Source: Polyangium sp. y55x31 (GTDB lineage Bacteria > Myxococcota_A > Polyangia > Polyangiales > Polyangiaceae). Taken from it: a DNA stretch of 59,562 nt. Within the stretch, counting starts at the first letter, position 1; each line of letters starts with the position of its first letter. The stretch is from positions 1 through 59,562 of the forward strand of contig NZ_JARZHG010000057.1 in NCBI RefSeq assembly GCF_029946505.1, given 5' to 3'. Below, piece by piece: positions 7,134 to 14,484 of this stretch. A program made the position numbers and the translations under genes. The notes beneath the pieces are model-generated. The model saw only the letters and a list, made by a program, of their open reading frames with translations. It was not told the origin of the DNA and did not search any database.

Positions 7134-8348
7134 TCAATCGAACGCCGCTTGCAAGGCGAGCGCCGAGAACAACGCATTGCGCCGCGTGAGGTAGAGCGCG
7201 TCGAGGTAATGCGTGAAGACGCCGTCCACCTGAAAGGTCGCAGTGAACCTCGCGCCGAGCTTCACGGACACGCCGCCCCCGCCGGTCAGCGTCCAGAGCG
7301 GCCCGAGTTCGCGATCCCCGGTCCGGACCACGGGAATCGTGCCCGCGCCGTCCTCCGCGACGGACACCACGGTCGCGCGTTGCCAGAAATCCGTGCCGGT
7401 CTGCGCATGGAAACGCAAACGAGGCCATACCGTGACAAACCGTCCGATGTCGATCGAATAACGCACGTCCGTCGTGCTCGCGGCCATTCCCCACGTATCC
7501 GTGTAGAGCCTCTCCTCGAGACGCAGCGTGGCGCCCCCGCGGCGATGCGCGAGGCGTCCGGTGAGCGCGAATCGATCTCGCGCGAGAGGCAGCGCCTCCA
7601 GGGGACGCGCGTGCAGGCGAAGCGCGCTCACGAGCTCCACGCTCGCGCCCGCAGGGACCTGCTCCGCGGCCTCGGCTGCGAAAAGGGGAACGTACCGATA
7701 GGGTTTGGCCTGGTTCCCCCGCTCGAACATCGCGTCGAGCTGAAGGGCGCCGATCGTCGAACGATTGATGACGATCGTGAGCCCAGTATTCAGATCGTGC
7801 CGCTGGAGCGTCCATCCGAACACGTCGAACGGAGTCCCCGCGCGCCCCGCCGTATCGTGCCGGTACGCATACCCGAGCAGCAGCCCAAAATTCTTCTCGT
7901 CGAGGTCGAGCGTCCCGTGGAGCCCCGCCGATATCGACCTATAATCCGGCTCGCGCGAGATCGACGCATGCGCGCCCACGCCGTAGTTCCCTTTTTTGTA
8001 GTCCCCTTCGAGGGATCCGGCGTGGCGGACCTCCGTCCAGGGAGGCGACGCGGTGGCCACGATATCGGCGGACGCGGCAGTCACGACGTCCACGAGATAA
8101 CGGCCGCTCAGGGACCAACCTGCCGTTGGGCTTTCGATCGTACCTGCAATCGTCGGGGTCACGACCTCGACATGGGTATCGTCGAGATACACGGACGTCT
8201 CGGCGCTGGCACGAGCATCGAGGCTCGACGTAGCCCGACGCTTCGCTGCAGCCGGGGCTTTCGGAGCGTCCGCGAACGAGAAGGGAAGGTGAACGACCGA
8301 CGCAAGGAGAGCGCAGAGAAGCGCAATCTCACGATGACTGGAAACCAT
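7134..8348 (-). CDS. DUF3570 outer-membrane barrel protein
   Basis: A 404-residue exported protein that fits DUF3570: signal peptide, the early SAETSVYLDDTHVEVVTP strand block, the VDVVTAASADIVATASP segment and many regular amphipathic strands to the end (GVFTHYLDALYLTRRNALFSALALQAAF, in pieces). The length is usual for the family. The ATG at 8348 shares one base with the stop of the upstream acidic-tail lipoprotein gene (TGATG), so translation is coupled. The only ribosome-site-like sequence is GAGG in the acidic-tail codons about 13 nt upstream. DUF3570 proteins are thought to be outer-membrane barrels; the cargo is unknown. Confidence 0.85.
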   Translation of the reverse strand: MVSSHREIALLCALLASVVHLPFSFADAPKAPAAAKRRATSSLDARASAETSVYLDDTHVEVVTPTIAGTIESPTAGWSLSGRYLVDVVTAASADIVATASPPWTEVRHAGSLEGDYKKGNYGVGAHASISREPDYRSISAGLHGTLDLDEKNFGLLLGYAYRHDTAGRAGTPFDVFGWTLQRHDLNTGLTIVINRSTIGALQLDAMFERGNQAKPYRYVPLFAAEAAEQVPAGASVELVSALRLHARPLEALPLARDRFALTGRLAHRRGGATLRLEERLYTDTWGMAASTTDVRYSIDIGRFVTVWPRLRFHAQTGTDFWQRATVVSVAEDGAGTIPVVRTGDRELGPLWTLTGGGGVSVKLGARFTATFQVDGVFTHYLDALYLTRRNALFSALALQAAFD

Positions 8349-8767
8349 CAATCGTCGTCGTCCTCGTCGTCCTCTTCCTCGTCATCATCGTCGTCATCAT
8401 CGTCGTCGTCGTCGTCCTCGTCCTCATCGTCGTCATCATCATCGTCGTCATCATCATCGTCATCATCGTCATCATCGTCGTCATCGTCGTCATCGTCGTC
8501 ATCATCATCGGGCGGCGGAAACGAGCCCGATCCCGTCGAGCTGCTGCTCGTGGTCACGCCGCTGCCGCCCTCCCCTCCCGCGCCGCCGGTACCGGGATTC
8601 GTGGTCGCGTCGCCGCTCCCACCCTCGTCCACGACCTCCGTCGTTTTCCGCGCCTGATCGTGGCTATCGGTGCCCGCGCAGGCGGGTACAGCGGCGGCGA
8701 GGGCCCCGAGCATCACGAACGCTCCTCCAGTGAAACGGCCTAGATCACGTGGTTTCTCTGACACCAT
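8348..8767 (-). CDS. Lipoprotein with 53-residue poly-acidic tail
   Basis: A 139-residue lipoprotein. A basic n-region and hydrophobic segment lead to a VPAC lipobox, then a Ser/Gly/Thr linker, PPP and an uninterrupted tail of 47 Asp and 6 Glu running to the stop. Such a tail would be an extended, strongly anionic arm in the periplasm or on the surface, suited to binding calcium, iron or other cations or a basic partner. I know no named family for it. It is the first gene of a two-gene operon, coupled by TGATG to the DUF3570 barrel, which suggests they act together. Low-complexity DNA makes the exact tail length prone to slippage or assembly error. Confidence 0.8.
   Translation of the reverse strand: MVSEKPRDLGRFTGGAFVMLGALAAAVPACAGTDSHDQARKTTEVVDEGGSGDATTNPGTGGAGGEGGSGVTTSSSSTGSGSFPPPDDDDDDDDDDDDDDDDDDDDDDDDDDDDEDEDDDDDDDDDDDDEEEDDEDDDD
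8351..8509. repeat. Imperfect trinucleotide tract, 53 units
   Basis: Fifty-three consecutive triplets on the plus strand are all ATC, GTC, CTC or TTC (Asp or Glu codons on the minus strand). The tract is not a pure microsatellite: Asp codons alternate irregularly between GAT and GAC, and six Glu codons sit at units 5, 8, 9, 10, 23 and 25. Codon mixing at constant amino-acid class argues for selection on the peptide rather than recent slippage. Length changes by whole units would keep the frame. Confidence 0.9.
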
Positions 8768-8790
8768 GGCGAGCTTCTACCGGAAGAAAC

Positions 8791-8815
8791 ATGAAAATGC
8801 AAGTGACTTTCAACA
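8791..8815. promoter_or_regulatory. Shared 25-bp motif, copy 2
   Basis: Matches 5393-5417 at 18 of 25 positions. It lies 24 bp upstream of the acidic-tail lipoprotein start (8767, minus) and 48 bp upstream of the rhomboid gene (8863, plus). Within it TGAAA and TTTCA form an inverted pair, which resembles the outer halves of the Fur-type palindrome described for deltaproteobacteria, though the centre is longer. A shared operator is inferred. A coding explanation is possible too, since both copies could encode short similar peptides beginning Met-Lys. Confidence 0.45.
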
Positions 8816-8862
8816 ACGGGAAGCTTGCCCGCACTGCGCTCCGCGCGTGATATCCTCCCGCC

Positions 8863-9480
8863 ATGAACGATCTCCCGGCGCGTCTCCTCGCCTCGCCCGT
8901 TCCCGTCTTGCTGATTGCTTCCGTGGCGATCGTGAGCCTACTCGGGTGGATGTCCGAGCCGGTGCGGCGCGCGCTGATCCTGGTTCCCTACCAGGTGCGC
9001 AAGAACGGGCACATCCATCGCCTGCTCACCGCGGGATGGGTGCACGCGGATTTCTCGCATCTCGCGTTCAACATGTTCTCGCTCTACTTTTTCACGGAAC
9101 AAACCATTCGCGTGCTCGGCGTGACGCGGTACCTCGTGCTGTACGTGACCGCGGTGATCGTAGGGTTCATCCCCACGACCTTGCGCTACATGCGAAAACC
9201 GAATTACAGCTCGCTCGGGGCCTCCGGCGCCGTGGCCGCCGTCATGTTCAGCGCCGTCCTCCTGGTCCCCAAGCTCAAGCTCCAGCTCATGTTCCTGCCG
9301 ATTCCGGTGCCGGGCATCGTGTTCGCCGTGGCTTACCTCGCCTACAGCGCCTGGCACTCCCATACGGCCGGCGACGATATCAACCACGACGCCCATTTTT
9401 CCGGTGCGGTCTACGGTGCCGTGCTCACGTACCTCTTCGAACCGACACGCGTGGAGCGCACGTTGAAGAGCTTCTTTTGA
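8863..9480 (+). CDS. Rhomboid family intramembrane serine protease
   Basis: A 205-residue inner-membrane protein with about six membrane segments. The catalytic serine is Ser121 in SSLGASGAVAA and the histidine His178 in HDAHFSGAVYG, the rhomboid dyad. The accessory HLAFNM motif (His66, Asn70) and the GWVHADFSHL loop are also present. Rhomboids cut transmembrane substrates near the outer leaflet; targets are unknown. It is divergent from the acidic-tail lipoprotein and followed by a small lipoprotein gene. The start ATG 8863 has a weak upstream site (CCTCCCGCC is pyrimidine-rich). Confidence 0.93.
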   Translation: MNDLPARLLASPVPVLLIASVAIVSLLGWMSEPVRRALILVPYQVRKNGHIHRLLTAGWVHADFSHLAFNMFSLYFFTEQTIRVLGVTRYLVLYVTAVIVGFIPTTLRYMRKPNYSSLGASGAVAAVMFSAVLLVPKLKLQLMFLPIPVPGIVFAVAYLAYSAWHSHTAGDDINHDAHFSGAVYGAVLTYLFEPTRVERTLKSFF

Positions 9481-9533
9481 GCGCCCGACTTCCCTCTTGT
9501 ATCGGGCGCGCCGCGGTGGAATGCTCGCGAGCC

Positions 9534-10049
9534 ATGCCGACCCTTTCCCGCCTCGTTCGTCTCGGGACTTGCCTCGTGCTCGGCCTTTTGCTCTCGGCTT
9601 GCGCGATCGACGATTACACGCCCCCTGCCCCGCCGGGCGACGACGCAGGGGAAGCATGCACATCGCTCACCGAGATCACGCATGGCGAGTCCTTATCGAT
9701 CCTCGACGACACGAGCCGAGGGACGGACCTGACGACGGCGAGCCCGATGTTCAGCGAGTGCATGCCAGGCGAGAGAATCGGCAAGGAGCTCGTCTTTCCC
9801 GTCCGGCCCTCGTCGCCGGGCACGCTCGTCGCGACGCTCCATGCCCAGTACGCGCACCACTGGCTGCACACGTGGACGGAGTGCCCCGGCGGCGGAGGAG
9901 ACGTGCTCGATTGCTCGTTCGGATCGATGATCGAGGACGACGACGTCAATCAGATCGACGACGTCCAGGCAGGCTCGACCTATTACGTCGTCGTCGACGC
10001 GTGGATGGACGACGCCGGTGAGTTCGAGCTCGTGCTCGAACTGAAGTGA
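9534..10049 (+). CDS. Small secreted lipoprotein, PPC-like domain
   Basis: A 171-residue lipoprotein with a clear signal peptide and LLSAC lipobox. The mature part begins with a short Pro/Asp linker, then a single beta-rich domain with four cysteines (EAC, SEC, TEC, LDC). The ending VQAGSTYYVVVDAWMDDAGEFELVLEL is the pattern of bacterial pre-peptidase C-terminal (PPC) type domains, which often attach to secreted hydrolases. Here the domain stands alone, so the function is unclear. The gene follows the rhomboid gene by 53 bp and may share its transcript. Confidence 0.75.
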   Translation: MPTLSRLVRLGTCLVLGLLLSACAIDDYTPPAPPGDDAGEACTSLTEITHGESLSILDDTSRGTDLTTASPMFSECMPGERIGKELVFPVRPSSPGTLVATLHAQYAHHWLHTWTECPGGGGDVLDCSFGSMIEDDDVNQIDDVQAGSTYYVVVDAWMDDAGEFELVLELK

Positions 10050-10052
10050 CGG

Positions 10053-10415
10053 CTACTCGACGACCGCCTGCATGAATCCCTTCATGAACGCGCGGTATTC
10101 GCGCGCCGGGATCATGTCCATCATGCGGGGCACGCGGGCCTTCAGCCATTGCAGGATCGCCAGGGTATCGCGCTTCATGATGAGCACGACGAGCTCACCG
10201 AGCACGTCTTCTCCGAGCTCGTTTCCCACGATGGAGAAGATCTGCCGGCCGAGCTCGTGGCCGCAATCGGTGAAGCTTTTTTCGCCCGATCGCGCCTCGT
10301 AGACGAGGACGCGGAAAAACAGCGGGCAGGCGTTCGAGGCAGGGGCGCGTCCCGGGAGCGTCCGCGGGCGGACCGGGCCGGCGGGGTGGCTGTCGTTCTT
10401 CGCTTTCGGGGTCAT
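10053..10415 (-). CDS. Hypothetical protein
   Basis: A 120-residue soluble protein with no signal peptide and no family I recognise. The first 35 residues are Pro/Arg-rich and perhaps disordered. The rest is largely helical: GHELGRQIFSIVGNELGEDVLGELVVLIM, then RDTLAILQWLKARVPRMMDMIPAREYRAFMKGFMQ. Start ATG 10415 lacks a good ribosome site, so a shorter start is possible. It lies 56 bp downstream of the PolX-like gene on the same strand and may be co-transcribed. Its stop nearly touches that of the convergent lipoprotein. Confidence 0.55.
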   Translation of the reverse strand: MTPKAKNDSHPAGPVRPRTLPGRAPASNACPLFFRVLVYEARSGEKSFTDCGHELGRQIFSIVGNELGEDVLGELVVLIMKRDTLAILQWLKARVPRMMDMIPAREYRAFMKGFMQAVVE

Positions 10416-10471
10416 GCCGATACGGGCGTGCGAGGATCGTACCCGGAGCACCAGTAACTTCGGCGCCCACC

Positions 10472-12175
10472 TCAATGGACGGGCCTGACCGCCGCCGCGA
10501 AACCCTCGGGGCCGAGCGCATTGAGCACCTCGCGTTTGCGGAGCCCGCCTCGCCGTGCCACACCCACGCCGAAACGCAGGGACGAAAGACCCTTCGTCGA
10601 ATGCGCGTCCGTCGAGATGACGAAGCGGATCCCCCGCTTTCGCGCCTCCTTCAGCCACCGCGGCTCCATGTCGAGCCGGTACGGGTCGCCGTTGACCTCG
10701 ATCGCGGCCCGCGACGAGGCAATCACGTCGAGCACCTCCTCGACCCGGCAAGCGAAGGGCTCACGCCGCAAGAGCAGACGGCCGAGCGGGTGGCCCCATA
10801 TCTTGAAGATCGGCTGCCGCATCGCGTCCACGAGCCTTTGCGTCATGGCCGCCTCGTCCATCTTCATGCGCGAATGGACGCTCGCGATCACCACGTCGAG
10901 CTGCTCCAGGATGGCGTCGGGATAATCGAGCGCGCCCGTCGCGAGGATGTCCGACTCCGTTCCACGCAAGAGCTTGATCTTCACCCGCTCCTGCACGCGC
11001 GCGATCTCGTCCCACTGCGACTTGAGGCGATCGAGCTCCACGCCCCTCGCGTAATGCGCGGTCGGCGAATGATCCGTGATCGTGAGGTATTTCATCCCCA
11101 TCGCCTCGGCTGCGCGCGCCATGTCCTCGATGGTGTCATTACCGTCCGAAAAGACCGTGTGGCAATGGACCATGCCCTGGATGTCGTCCTGCGTGACGAG
11201 GTCGGAGAAATCGTCGTGCCGCGCCGCCTCGATTTCTCCGTTTCCCTCGCGTAGCTCGGGCGGTACGGGATGCAGGCCGAGCGCCCGGTAGATCTGCTCC
11301 TCGCTCTCGATGCTGACGAGCGCGCGCACCCCATCGAGGCCGCGCTCCGCCGCCGTTTTACCGAGCTCGGCGAGGTGCGCCGGCGCGCCGGTCAGCGTCA
11401 AGAGCGCTGCTGCATGATGGGCAGGCGGCGCCACGTGCACCGACGCGCGCACGTCTCCCGCGAGAAACAGGTCGACCCGCTGCGCGTCCCGGCTCCGCAC
11501 CCGCGTCACCCGCGGAAATCGCTCGGCATGATCGAGCACCGCATGGGCCTCTTCGCTCGATACGACGACCTGCACCTCGGAGACCGTCTCGCAAAAACGA
11601 CGCACCTCGCCGGCAACATCCGCCCGATGCACCGCGGGAAACGCGCGCAGATGGTCGAGCAGCGGCTCCGCCACGGCGAGCGCGTCGACGAGCAGCACCC
11701 GCGCCTCGCGGGTCTCGCGCTGCGCGATGGCTTCGAGCAGGCTCTGCTGCGTCTTCGGACCGAATCCCTTCACCGAGCGGACGCGCCCTGCGAGGCACGC
11801 CTGCCGCAGCTCCTCCACGCTCGTGATTCCCAGCGCGTCGTGGAGCACCTGGATTTTCTTCGGGCTGAGCCCTGGGATCTCGCACAGCTCGAGCACGCCG
11901 GGCGGCAGCTCCGCGCGGAGCCTCGTGAGCAGCTCCGATTGCCCCGTGCGGACGATCTCGGTGATGACGGAAGCGAGCGACGCGCCAATGCCGGGCACCT
12001 GCGTCAGGCGCGCCTCCTCGACCAGCCGGCCGAGGTCCTCGGAGAGCGCCTCGACCGCGGAAGCACCATTCTCGTAGGCCTGCACCTTGAACGAGCTTTC
12101 CCCTTTGCATCGGAGCAGGGCCCCGATCTCGCGAAGCGCTCGGACGACATCGAGCTTGTCCACCATCGTGCTCAT
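10472..12175 (-). CDS. polX: PolX/PHP protein with altered polymerase site
   Basis: A 567-residue homologue of bacterial DNA polymerase X. Order: N-terminal helix-hairpin-helix (8-kDa-like) region with LTQVPGIGASLA and CEIPGLSPKKIQ, the polymerase palm (about 160-300) and a PHP domain (about 335-565). The PHP metal ligands look intact: HCHT (337-340), TDHS, GTESDI, HSRM, STDAHS. In the palm, the family's AGS-RR-GDxD block reads AGEVRRFCETVSEVQ (188-202), so the GS serine and both first catalytic aspartates are replaced; Asp235 remains. Probably a PHP 3'-5' exonuclease or end-processing protein without DNA synthesis. GGAG precedes the ATG. Confidence 0.88.
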   Translation of the reverse strand: MSTMVDKLDVVRALREIGALLRCKGESSFKVQAYENGASAVEALSEDLGRLVEEARLTQVPGIGASLASVITEIVRTGQSELLTRLRAELPPGVLELCEIPGLSPKKIQVLHDALGITSVEELRQACLAGRVRSVKGFGPKTQQSLLEAIAQRETREARVLLVDALAVAEPLLDHLRAFPAVHRADVAGEVRRFCETVSEVQVVVSSEEAHAVLDHAERFPRVTRVRSRDAQRVDLFLAGDVRASVHVAPPAHHAAALLTLTGAPAHLAELGKTAAERGLDGVRALVSIESEEQIYRALGLHPVPPELREGNGEIEAARHDDFSDLVTQDDIQGMVHCHTVFSDGNDTIEDMARAAEAMGMKYLTITDHSPTAHYARGVELDRLKSQWDEIARVQERVKIKLLRGTESDILATGALDYPDAILEQLDVVIASVHSRMKMDEAAMTQRLVDAMRQPIFKIWGHPLGRLLLRREPFACRVEEVLDVIASSRAAIEVNGDPYRLDMEPRWLKEARKRGIRFVISTDAHSTKGLSSLRFGVGVARRGGLRKREVLNALGPEGFAAAVRPVH

Positions 12176-12308
12176 CTCTCCAGCCCCCTACCAACAGGCA
12201 CAGGACCGACGCCCTGTCAAGCCTGGGACAACCAATGTCCGATCCGTGGCTCTTTTCCGTGGACGCGGGAGCTCCCGAGCGCGATCCTTTTTTTTCGAGG
12301 AGGTTCCC

Positions 12309-12527
12309 TTGCCGCATGCACTCTTGCAGGCGAAGCCACACCTGCTCACCGTCGTCGTGGTGACCGTGACGTGTTTGCTCGGTGCGTACGCGCTCCTTTC
12401 TCGTGCGCCCGTCCTCGTGCATCCGTCGACGCTCGAAATGGCGCCCACGTCCGATTCCGACGAGATGCCGACCCCGCCCCGCCGCCCCGCCGCGCATGAT
12501 ACCGCCGCGCCCGGACGCCGATATTGA
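12309..12527 (+). CDS. Small single-pass membrane protein
   Basis: A 72-residue predicted membrane protein. The start is TTG 12309, chosen because GAGGAGG lies 5-6 nt upstream, the strongest ribosome site in this part of the window. One hydrophobic helix (HLLTVVVVTVTCLLGAYALL) is followed by a polar Pro/Ser/Asp-rich tail. The topology is probably N-in with the tail outside. No family is recognised. It is divergent from the PolX-like gene. Confidence 0.6.
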   Translation: MPHALLQAKPHLLTVVVVTVTCLLGAYALLSRAPVLVHPSTLEMAPTSDSDEMPTPPRRPAAHDTAAPGRRY

Positions 12528-12750
12528 GCGATCCCGATCCGGGTTTTTCCTTCTAAATCATTCATGCGTGTCTGATCGCGCTCGTGCCCAGCGGTGCCGA
12601 GCGCAGGCAAGGCACATCCGTCTTCTCGCTGACGCGCCGCTTCGAGGTAATACGGCTTGCCCGGACGAGCCCCCGTCGCGCGCCGTTTTTGCTTGGTTTC
12701 ACCAATCTGCTTCGGCACGATCTACGCTCGAACGTGTCGCGAGACACCCG

Positions 12751-13155
12751 ATGAGGGAGAAGCATACGGTATTTTTCGAGCCGCCAGATACGGCTGTGTG
12801 GAGGTTCGCCGGGGACATCAGCGAGGCGGAGATGCGCGAGCTGACGTCGCTGGAGAAGTCCTTCATCGCGGGTCGTCCCTATTTGCTGAAGCTCGTGGAT
12901 CTCTCGCGCATCGGGTCCGTCAGCGCGGGCGCGCGCAAGGCGGGGGCGGAGAAGGTGCACGACGTCCCCGTGCTCGGCGTGGCCATCTTCGGGGCGCACT
13001 TCGCGATCCGCGTCCTCGCCGACCTCGTCGTGCGCGCCGGTAGCTTCATCCGTCGAATCGACGCGGTGCCCACTCGTTATTTTGCGACGGAAGCCGAGGC
13101 CCGCGCGTGGCTCGCGGAGCGACGCGCCCTCATCGAAATCGGAAAGCAAAGCTGA
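12751..13155 (+). CDS. SpoIIAA/STAS-like protein
   Basis: A 134-residue cytosolic protein. Strand-helix order is FEPPDTAVWRFAGDIS, EAEMRELTSLEKSF, YLLKLVDLSRIGSVSAGARKAGA, VLGVAIFGAHFAIRVL, and a C-terminal AEARAWLAERR helix. This is the SpoIIAA-like/STAS-like arrangement with DLS followed by the GSVSAGAR switch region. It shares the arrangement with the protein at 3872. These proteins are frequent orphans in myxobacteria; partners are not encoded next door. The start ATG 12751 is the first Met giving the complete domain. Confidence 0.72.
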   Translation: MREKHTVFFEPPDTAVWRFAGDISEAEMRELTSLEKSFIAGRPYLLKLVDLSRIGSVSAGARKAGAEKVHDVPVLGVAIFGAHFAIRVLADLVVRAGSFIRRIDAVPTRYFATEAEARAWLAERRALIEIGKQS

Positions 13156-13350
13156 CCCTCGCAATCGCGGAAGCCCCTCCAATTCGGTCACTCGAGTGAC
13201 CACCCGTCGGCATCCCCACGCCTCATTTTCCGGCCTCCGGCGATTTTCTATTTCATTTCGAAAACGGAAATGATAGGGTCGATGGACAGTGAGGAGTCGG
13301 CCTTGTCGGGCTGTCACCGCCGGTCGTTCCTTCTGTCCAGGGGTCCAACG

Positions 13351-14457
13351 ATGAGCAAGACGCTTCCTTTCAAGTGGCTGGCTTTCGGTGCAGCGAGCGC
13401 GATGCTGCTCGGCGCATGCGTCGTCCAGGATGAGGAGGACGGGGCCGGCAGTGAAGTCGTGGTCGAAGACGGAATGGATCCTGTCGCGGGTGACATCGCG
13501 GTCGAGCTTTCCGTCGACAAGGCATCCGTGAGCCCGACCGAGAGCGTGACGGTCACGGTGAAGCTCACGAACACCACGAAACGCTCGATCCGCCTGCCTG
13601 CGTGGTATGCGCCCGACGAGGACCTCGAGGAGGATCTCTTCCTCGTGACACGCGGCGGGCAGCCGGTGGAGTTCATCGGCCCGCATTACAAGCGCCCGGT
13701 GATGTCGGACGAGGATTATGTCGTGCTCGGCCCGGGCAAGAGCGTGACGCGCTCGGCCACGCTCTCGGGCTTCTACGATCTGACGCAGACGGGCACGTAT
13801 ACGGTCCAGTATGCGGCCGACATGCTGACGTCCGTGACGAAGCAGGCGGTCTCGCTCGATTCGAACGAGGTGAGCCTGTGGATCGAGGGCCGCGCGAACG
13901 CGCCGTCGCCCCAGTTCATCAGCGCCCCGGGCCCGCAGAACTTCGGCAGCCTCGGGTTCAGCAAGTGCACCGCGGACCAGCAAACCACGGTCACGCAGGC
14001 GCTCGGCGCGGCGAGCACGATGGCCGACGGCGCGGTCGTCTACCTCGGCGGATCGCCCTCGGCGACGCCGCGATACACCACGTGGTTCGGCGCGTTCTCG
14101 ACGAACGGCTGGAACACGGCGAAGAGCCATTACGTGGCCATCAAGGACGCGATCGACTCGAAGCCGCTGAACTTCGATTGCGGCTGCAAGAAGAAGTACT
14201 ACGCGTACGTGTATCCGAACCAGCCGTACAACGTGTATCTCTGCAGCGTCTTCTGGAGCGCGCCGCTGTCCGGCACGGACTCGAAGGGCGGGACGATCAT
14301 CCACGAGCTCTCGCACTTCGACGTCATCGCCGGCACGGACGACTGGGTGTACGGCCAGTCCGGCGCGAAATCGCTCGCAATCTCGGACCCGGCGAAGGCG
14401 CTGAACAACGCCGACAGCCACGAATACTTCGCCGAGAACACCCCCGCCCTCCAGTAA
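13351..14457 (+). CDS. M35-type (deuterolysin-like) metallopeptidase lipoprotein
   Basis: A 368-residue exported protease. The signal peptide ends in LLGAC (Cys23), so it is a lipoprotein. An Ig-like N-domain (about 45-180, DIAVELSVDKASVSPTESV) precedes the catalytic domain. HELSH (318-322) with GTDDWVYG (328-335) is the aspzincin signature; zinc ligands would be His318, His322 and Asp331, with Glu319 catalytic. Paired cysteines (CTADQ, DCGCK, YLCSV) fit a disulfide-stabilised secreted enzyme. AGGGG precedes the ATG. The upstream gap contains an AT-rich imperfect palindrome near 13250-13275. A predatory or nutritional role is inferred. Confidence 0.9.
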   Translation: MSKTLPFKWLAFGAASAMLLGACVVQDEEDGAGSEVVVEDGMDPVAGDIAVELSVDKASVSPTESVTVTVKLTNTTKRSIRLPAWYAPDEDLEEDLFLVTRGGQPVEFIGPHYKRPVMSDEDYVVLGPGKSVTRSATLSGFYDLTQTGTYTVQYAADMLTSVTKQAVSLDSNEVSLWIEGRANAPSPQFISAPGPQNFGSLGFSKCTADQQTTVTQALGAASTMADGAVVYLGGSPSATPRYTTWFGAFSTNGWNTAKSHYVAIKDAIDSKPLNFDCGCKKKYYAYVYPNQPYNVYLCSVFWSAPLSGTDSKGGTIIHELSHFDVIAGTDDWVYGQSGAKSLAISDPAKALNNADSHEYFAENTPALQ

Positions 14458-14484
14458 TCGAGCGACGCTCGCGCCCTTCCAGCA

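Noticed and set aside
8348..8657. A poly-Ser frame on the plus strand through the acidic tract
   Set aside because: It is the complement of the Asp/Glu codons. The minus-strand reading has a lipoprotein signal peptide and a coupled downstream gene, and the plus reading has neither.
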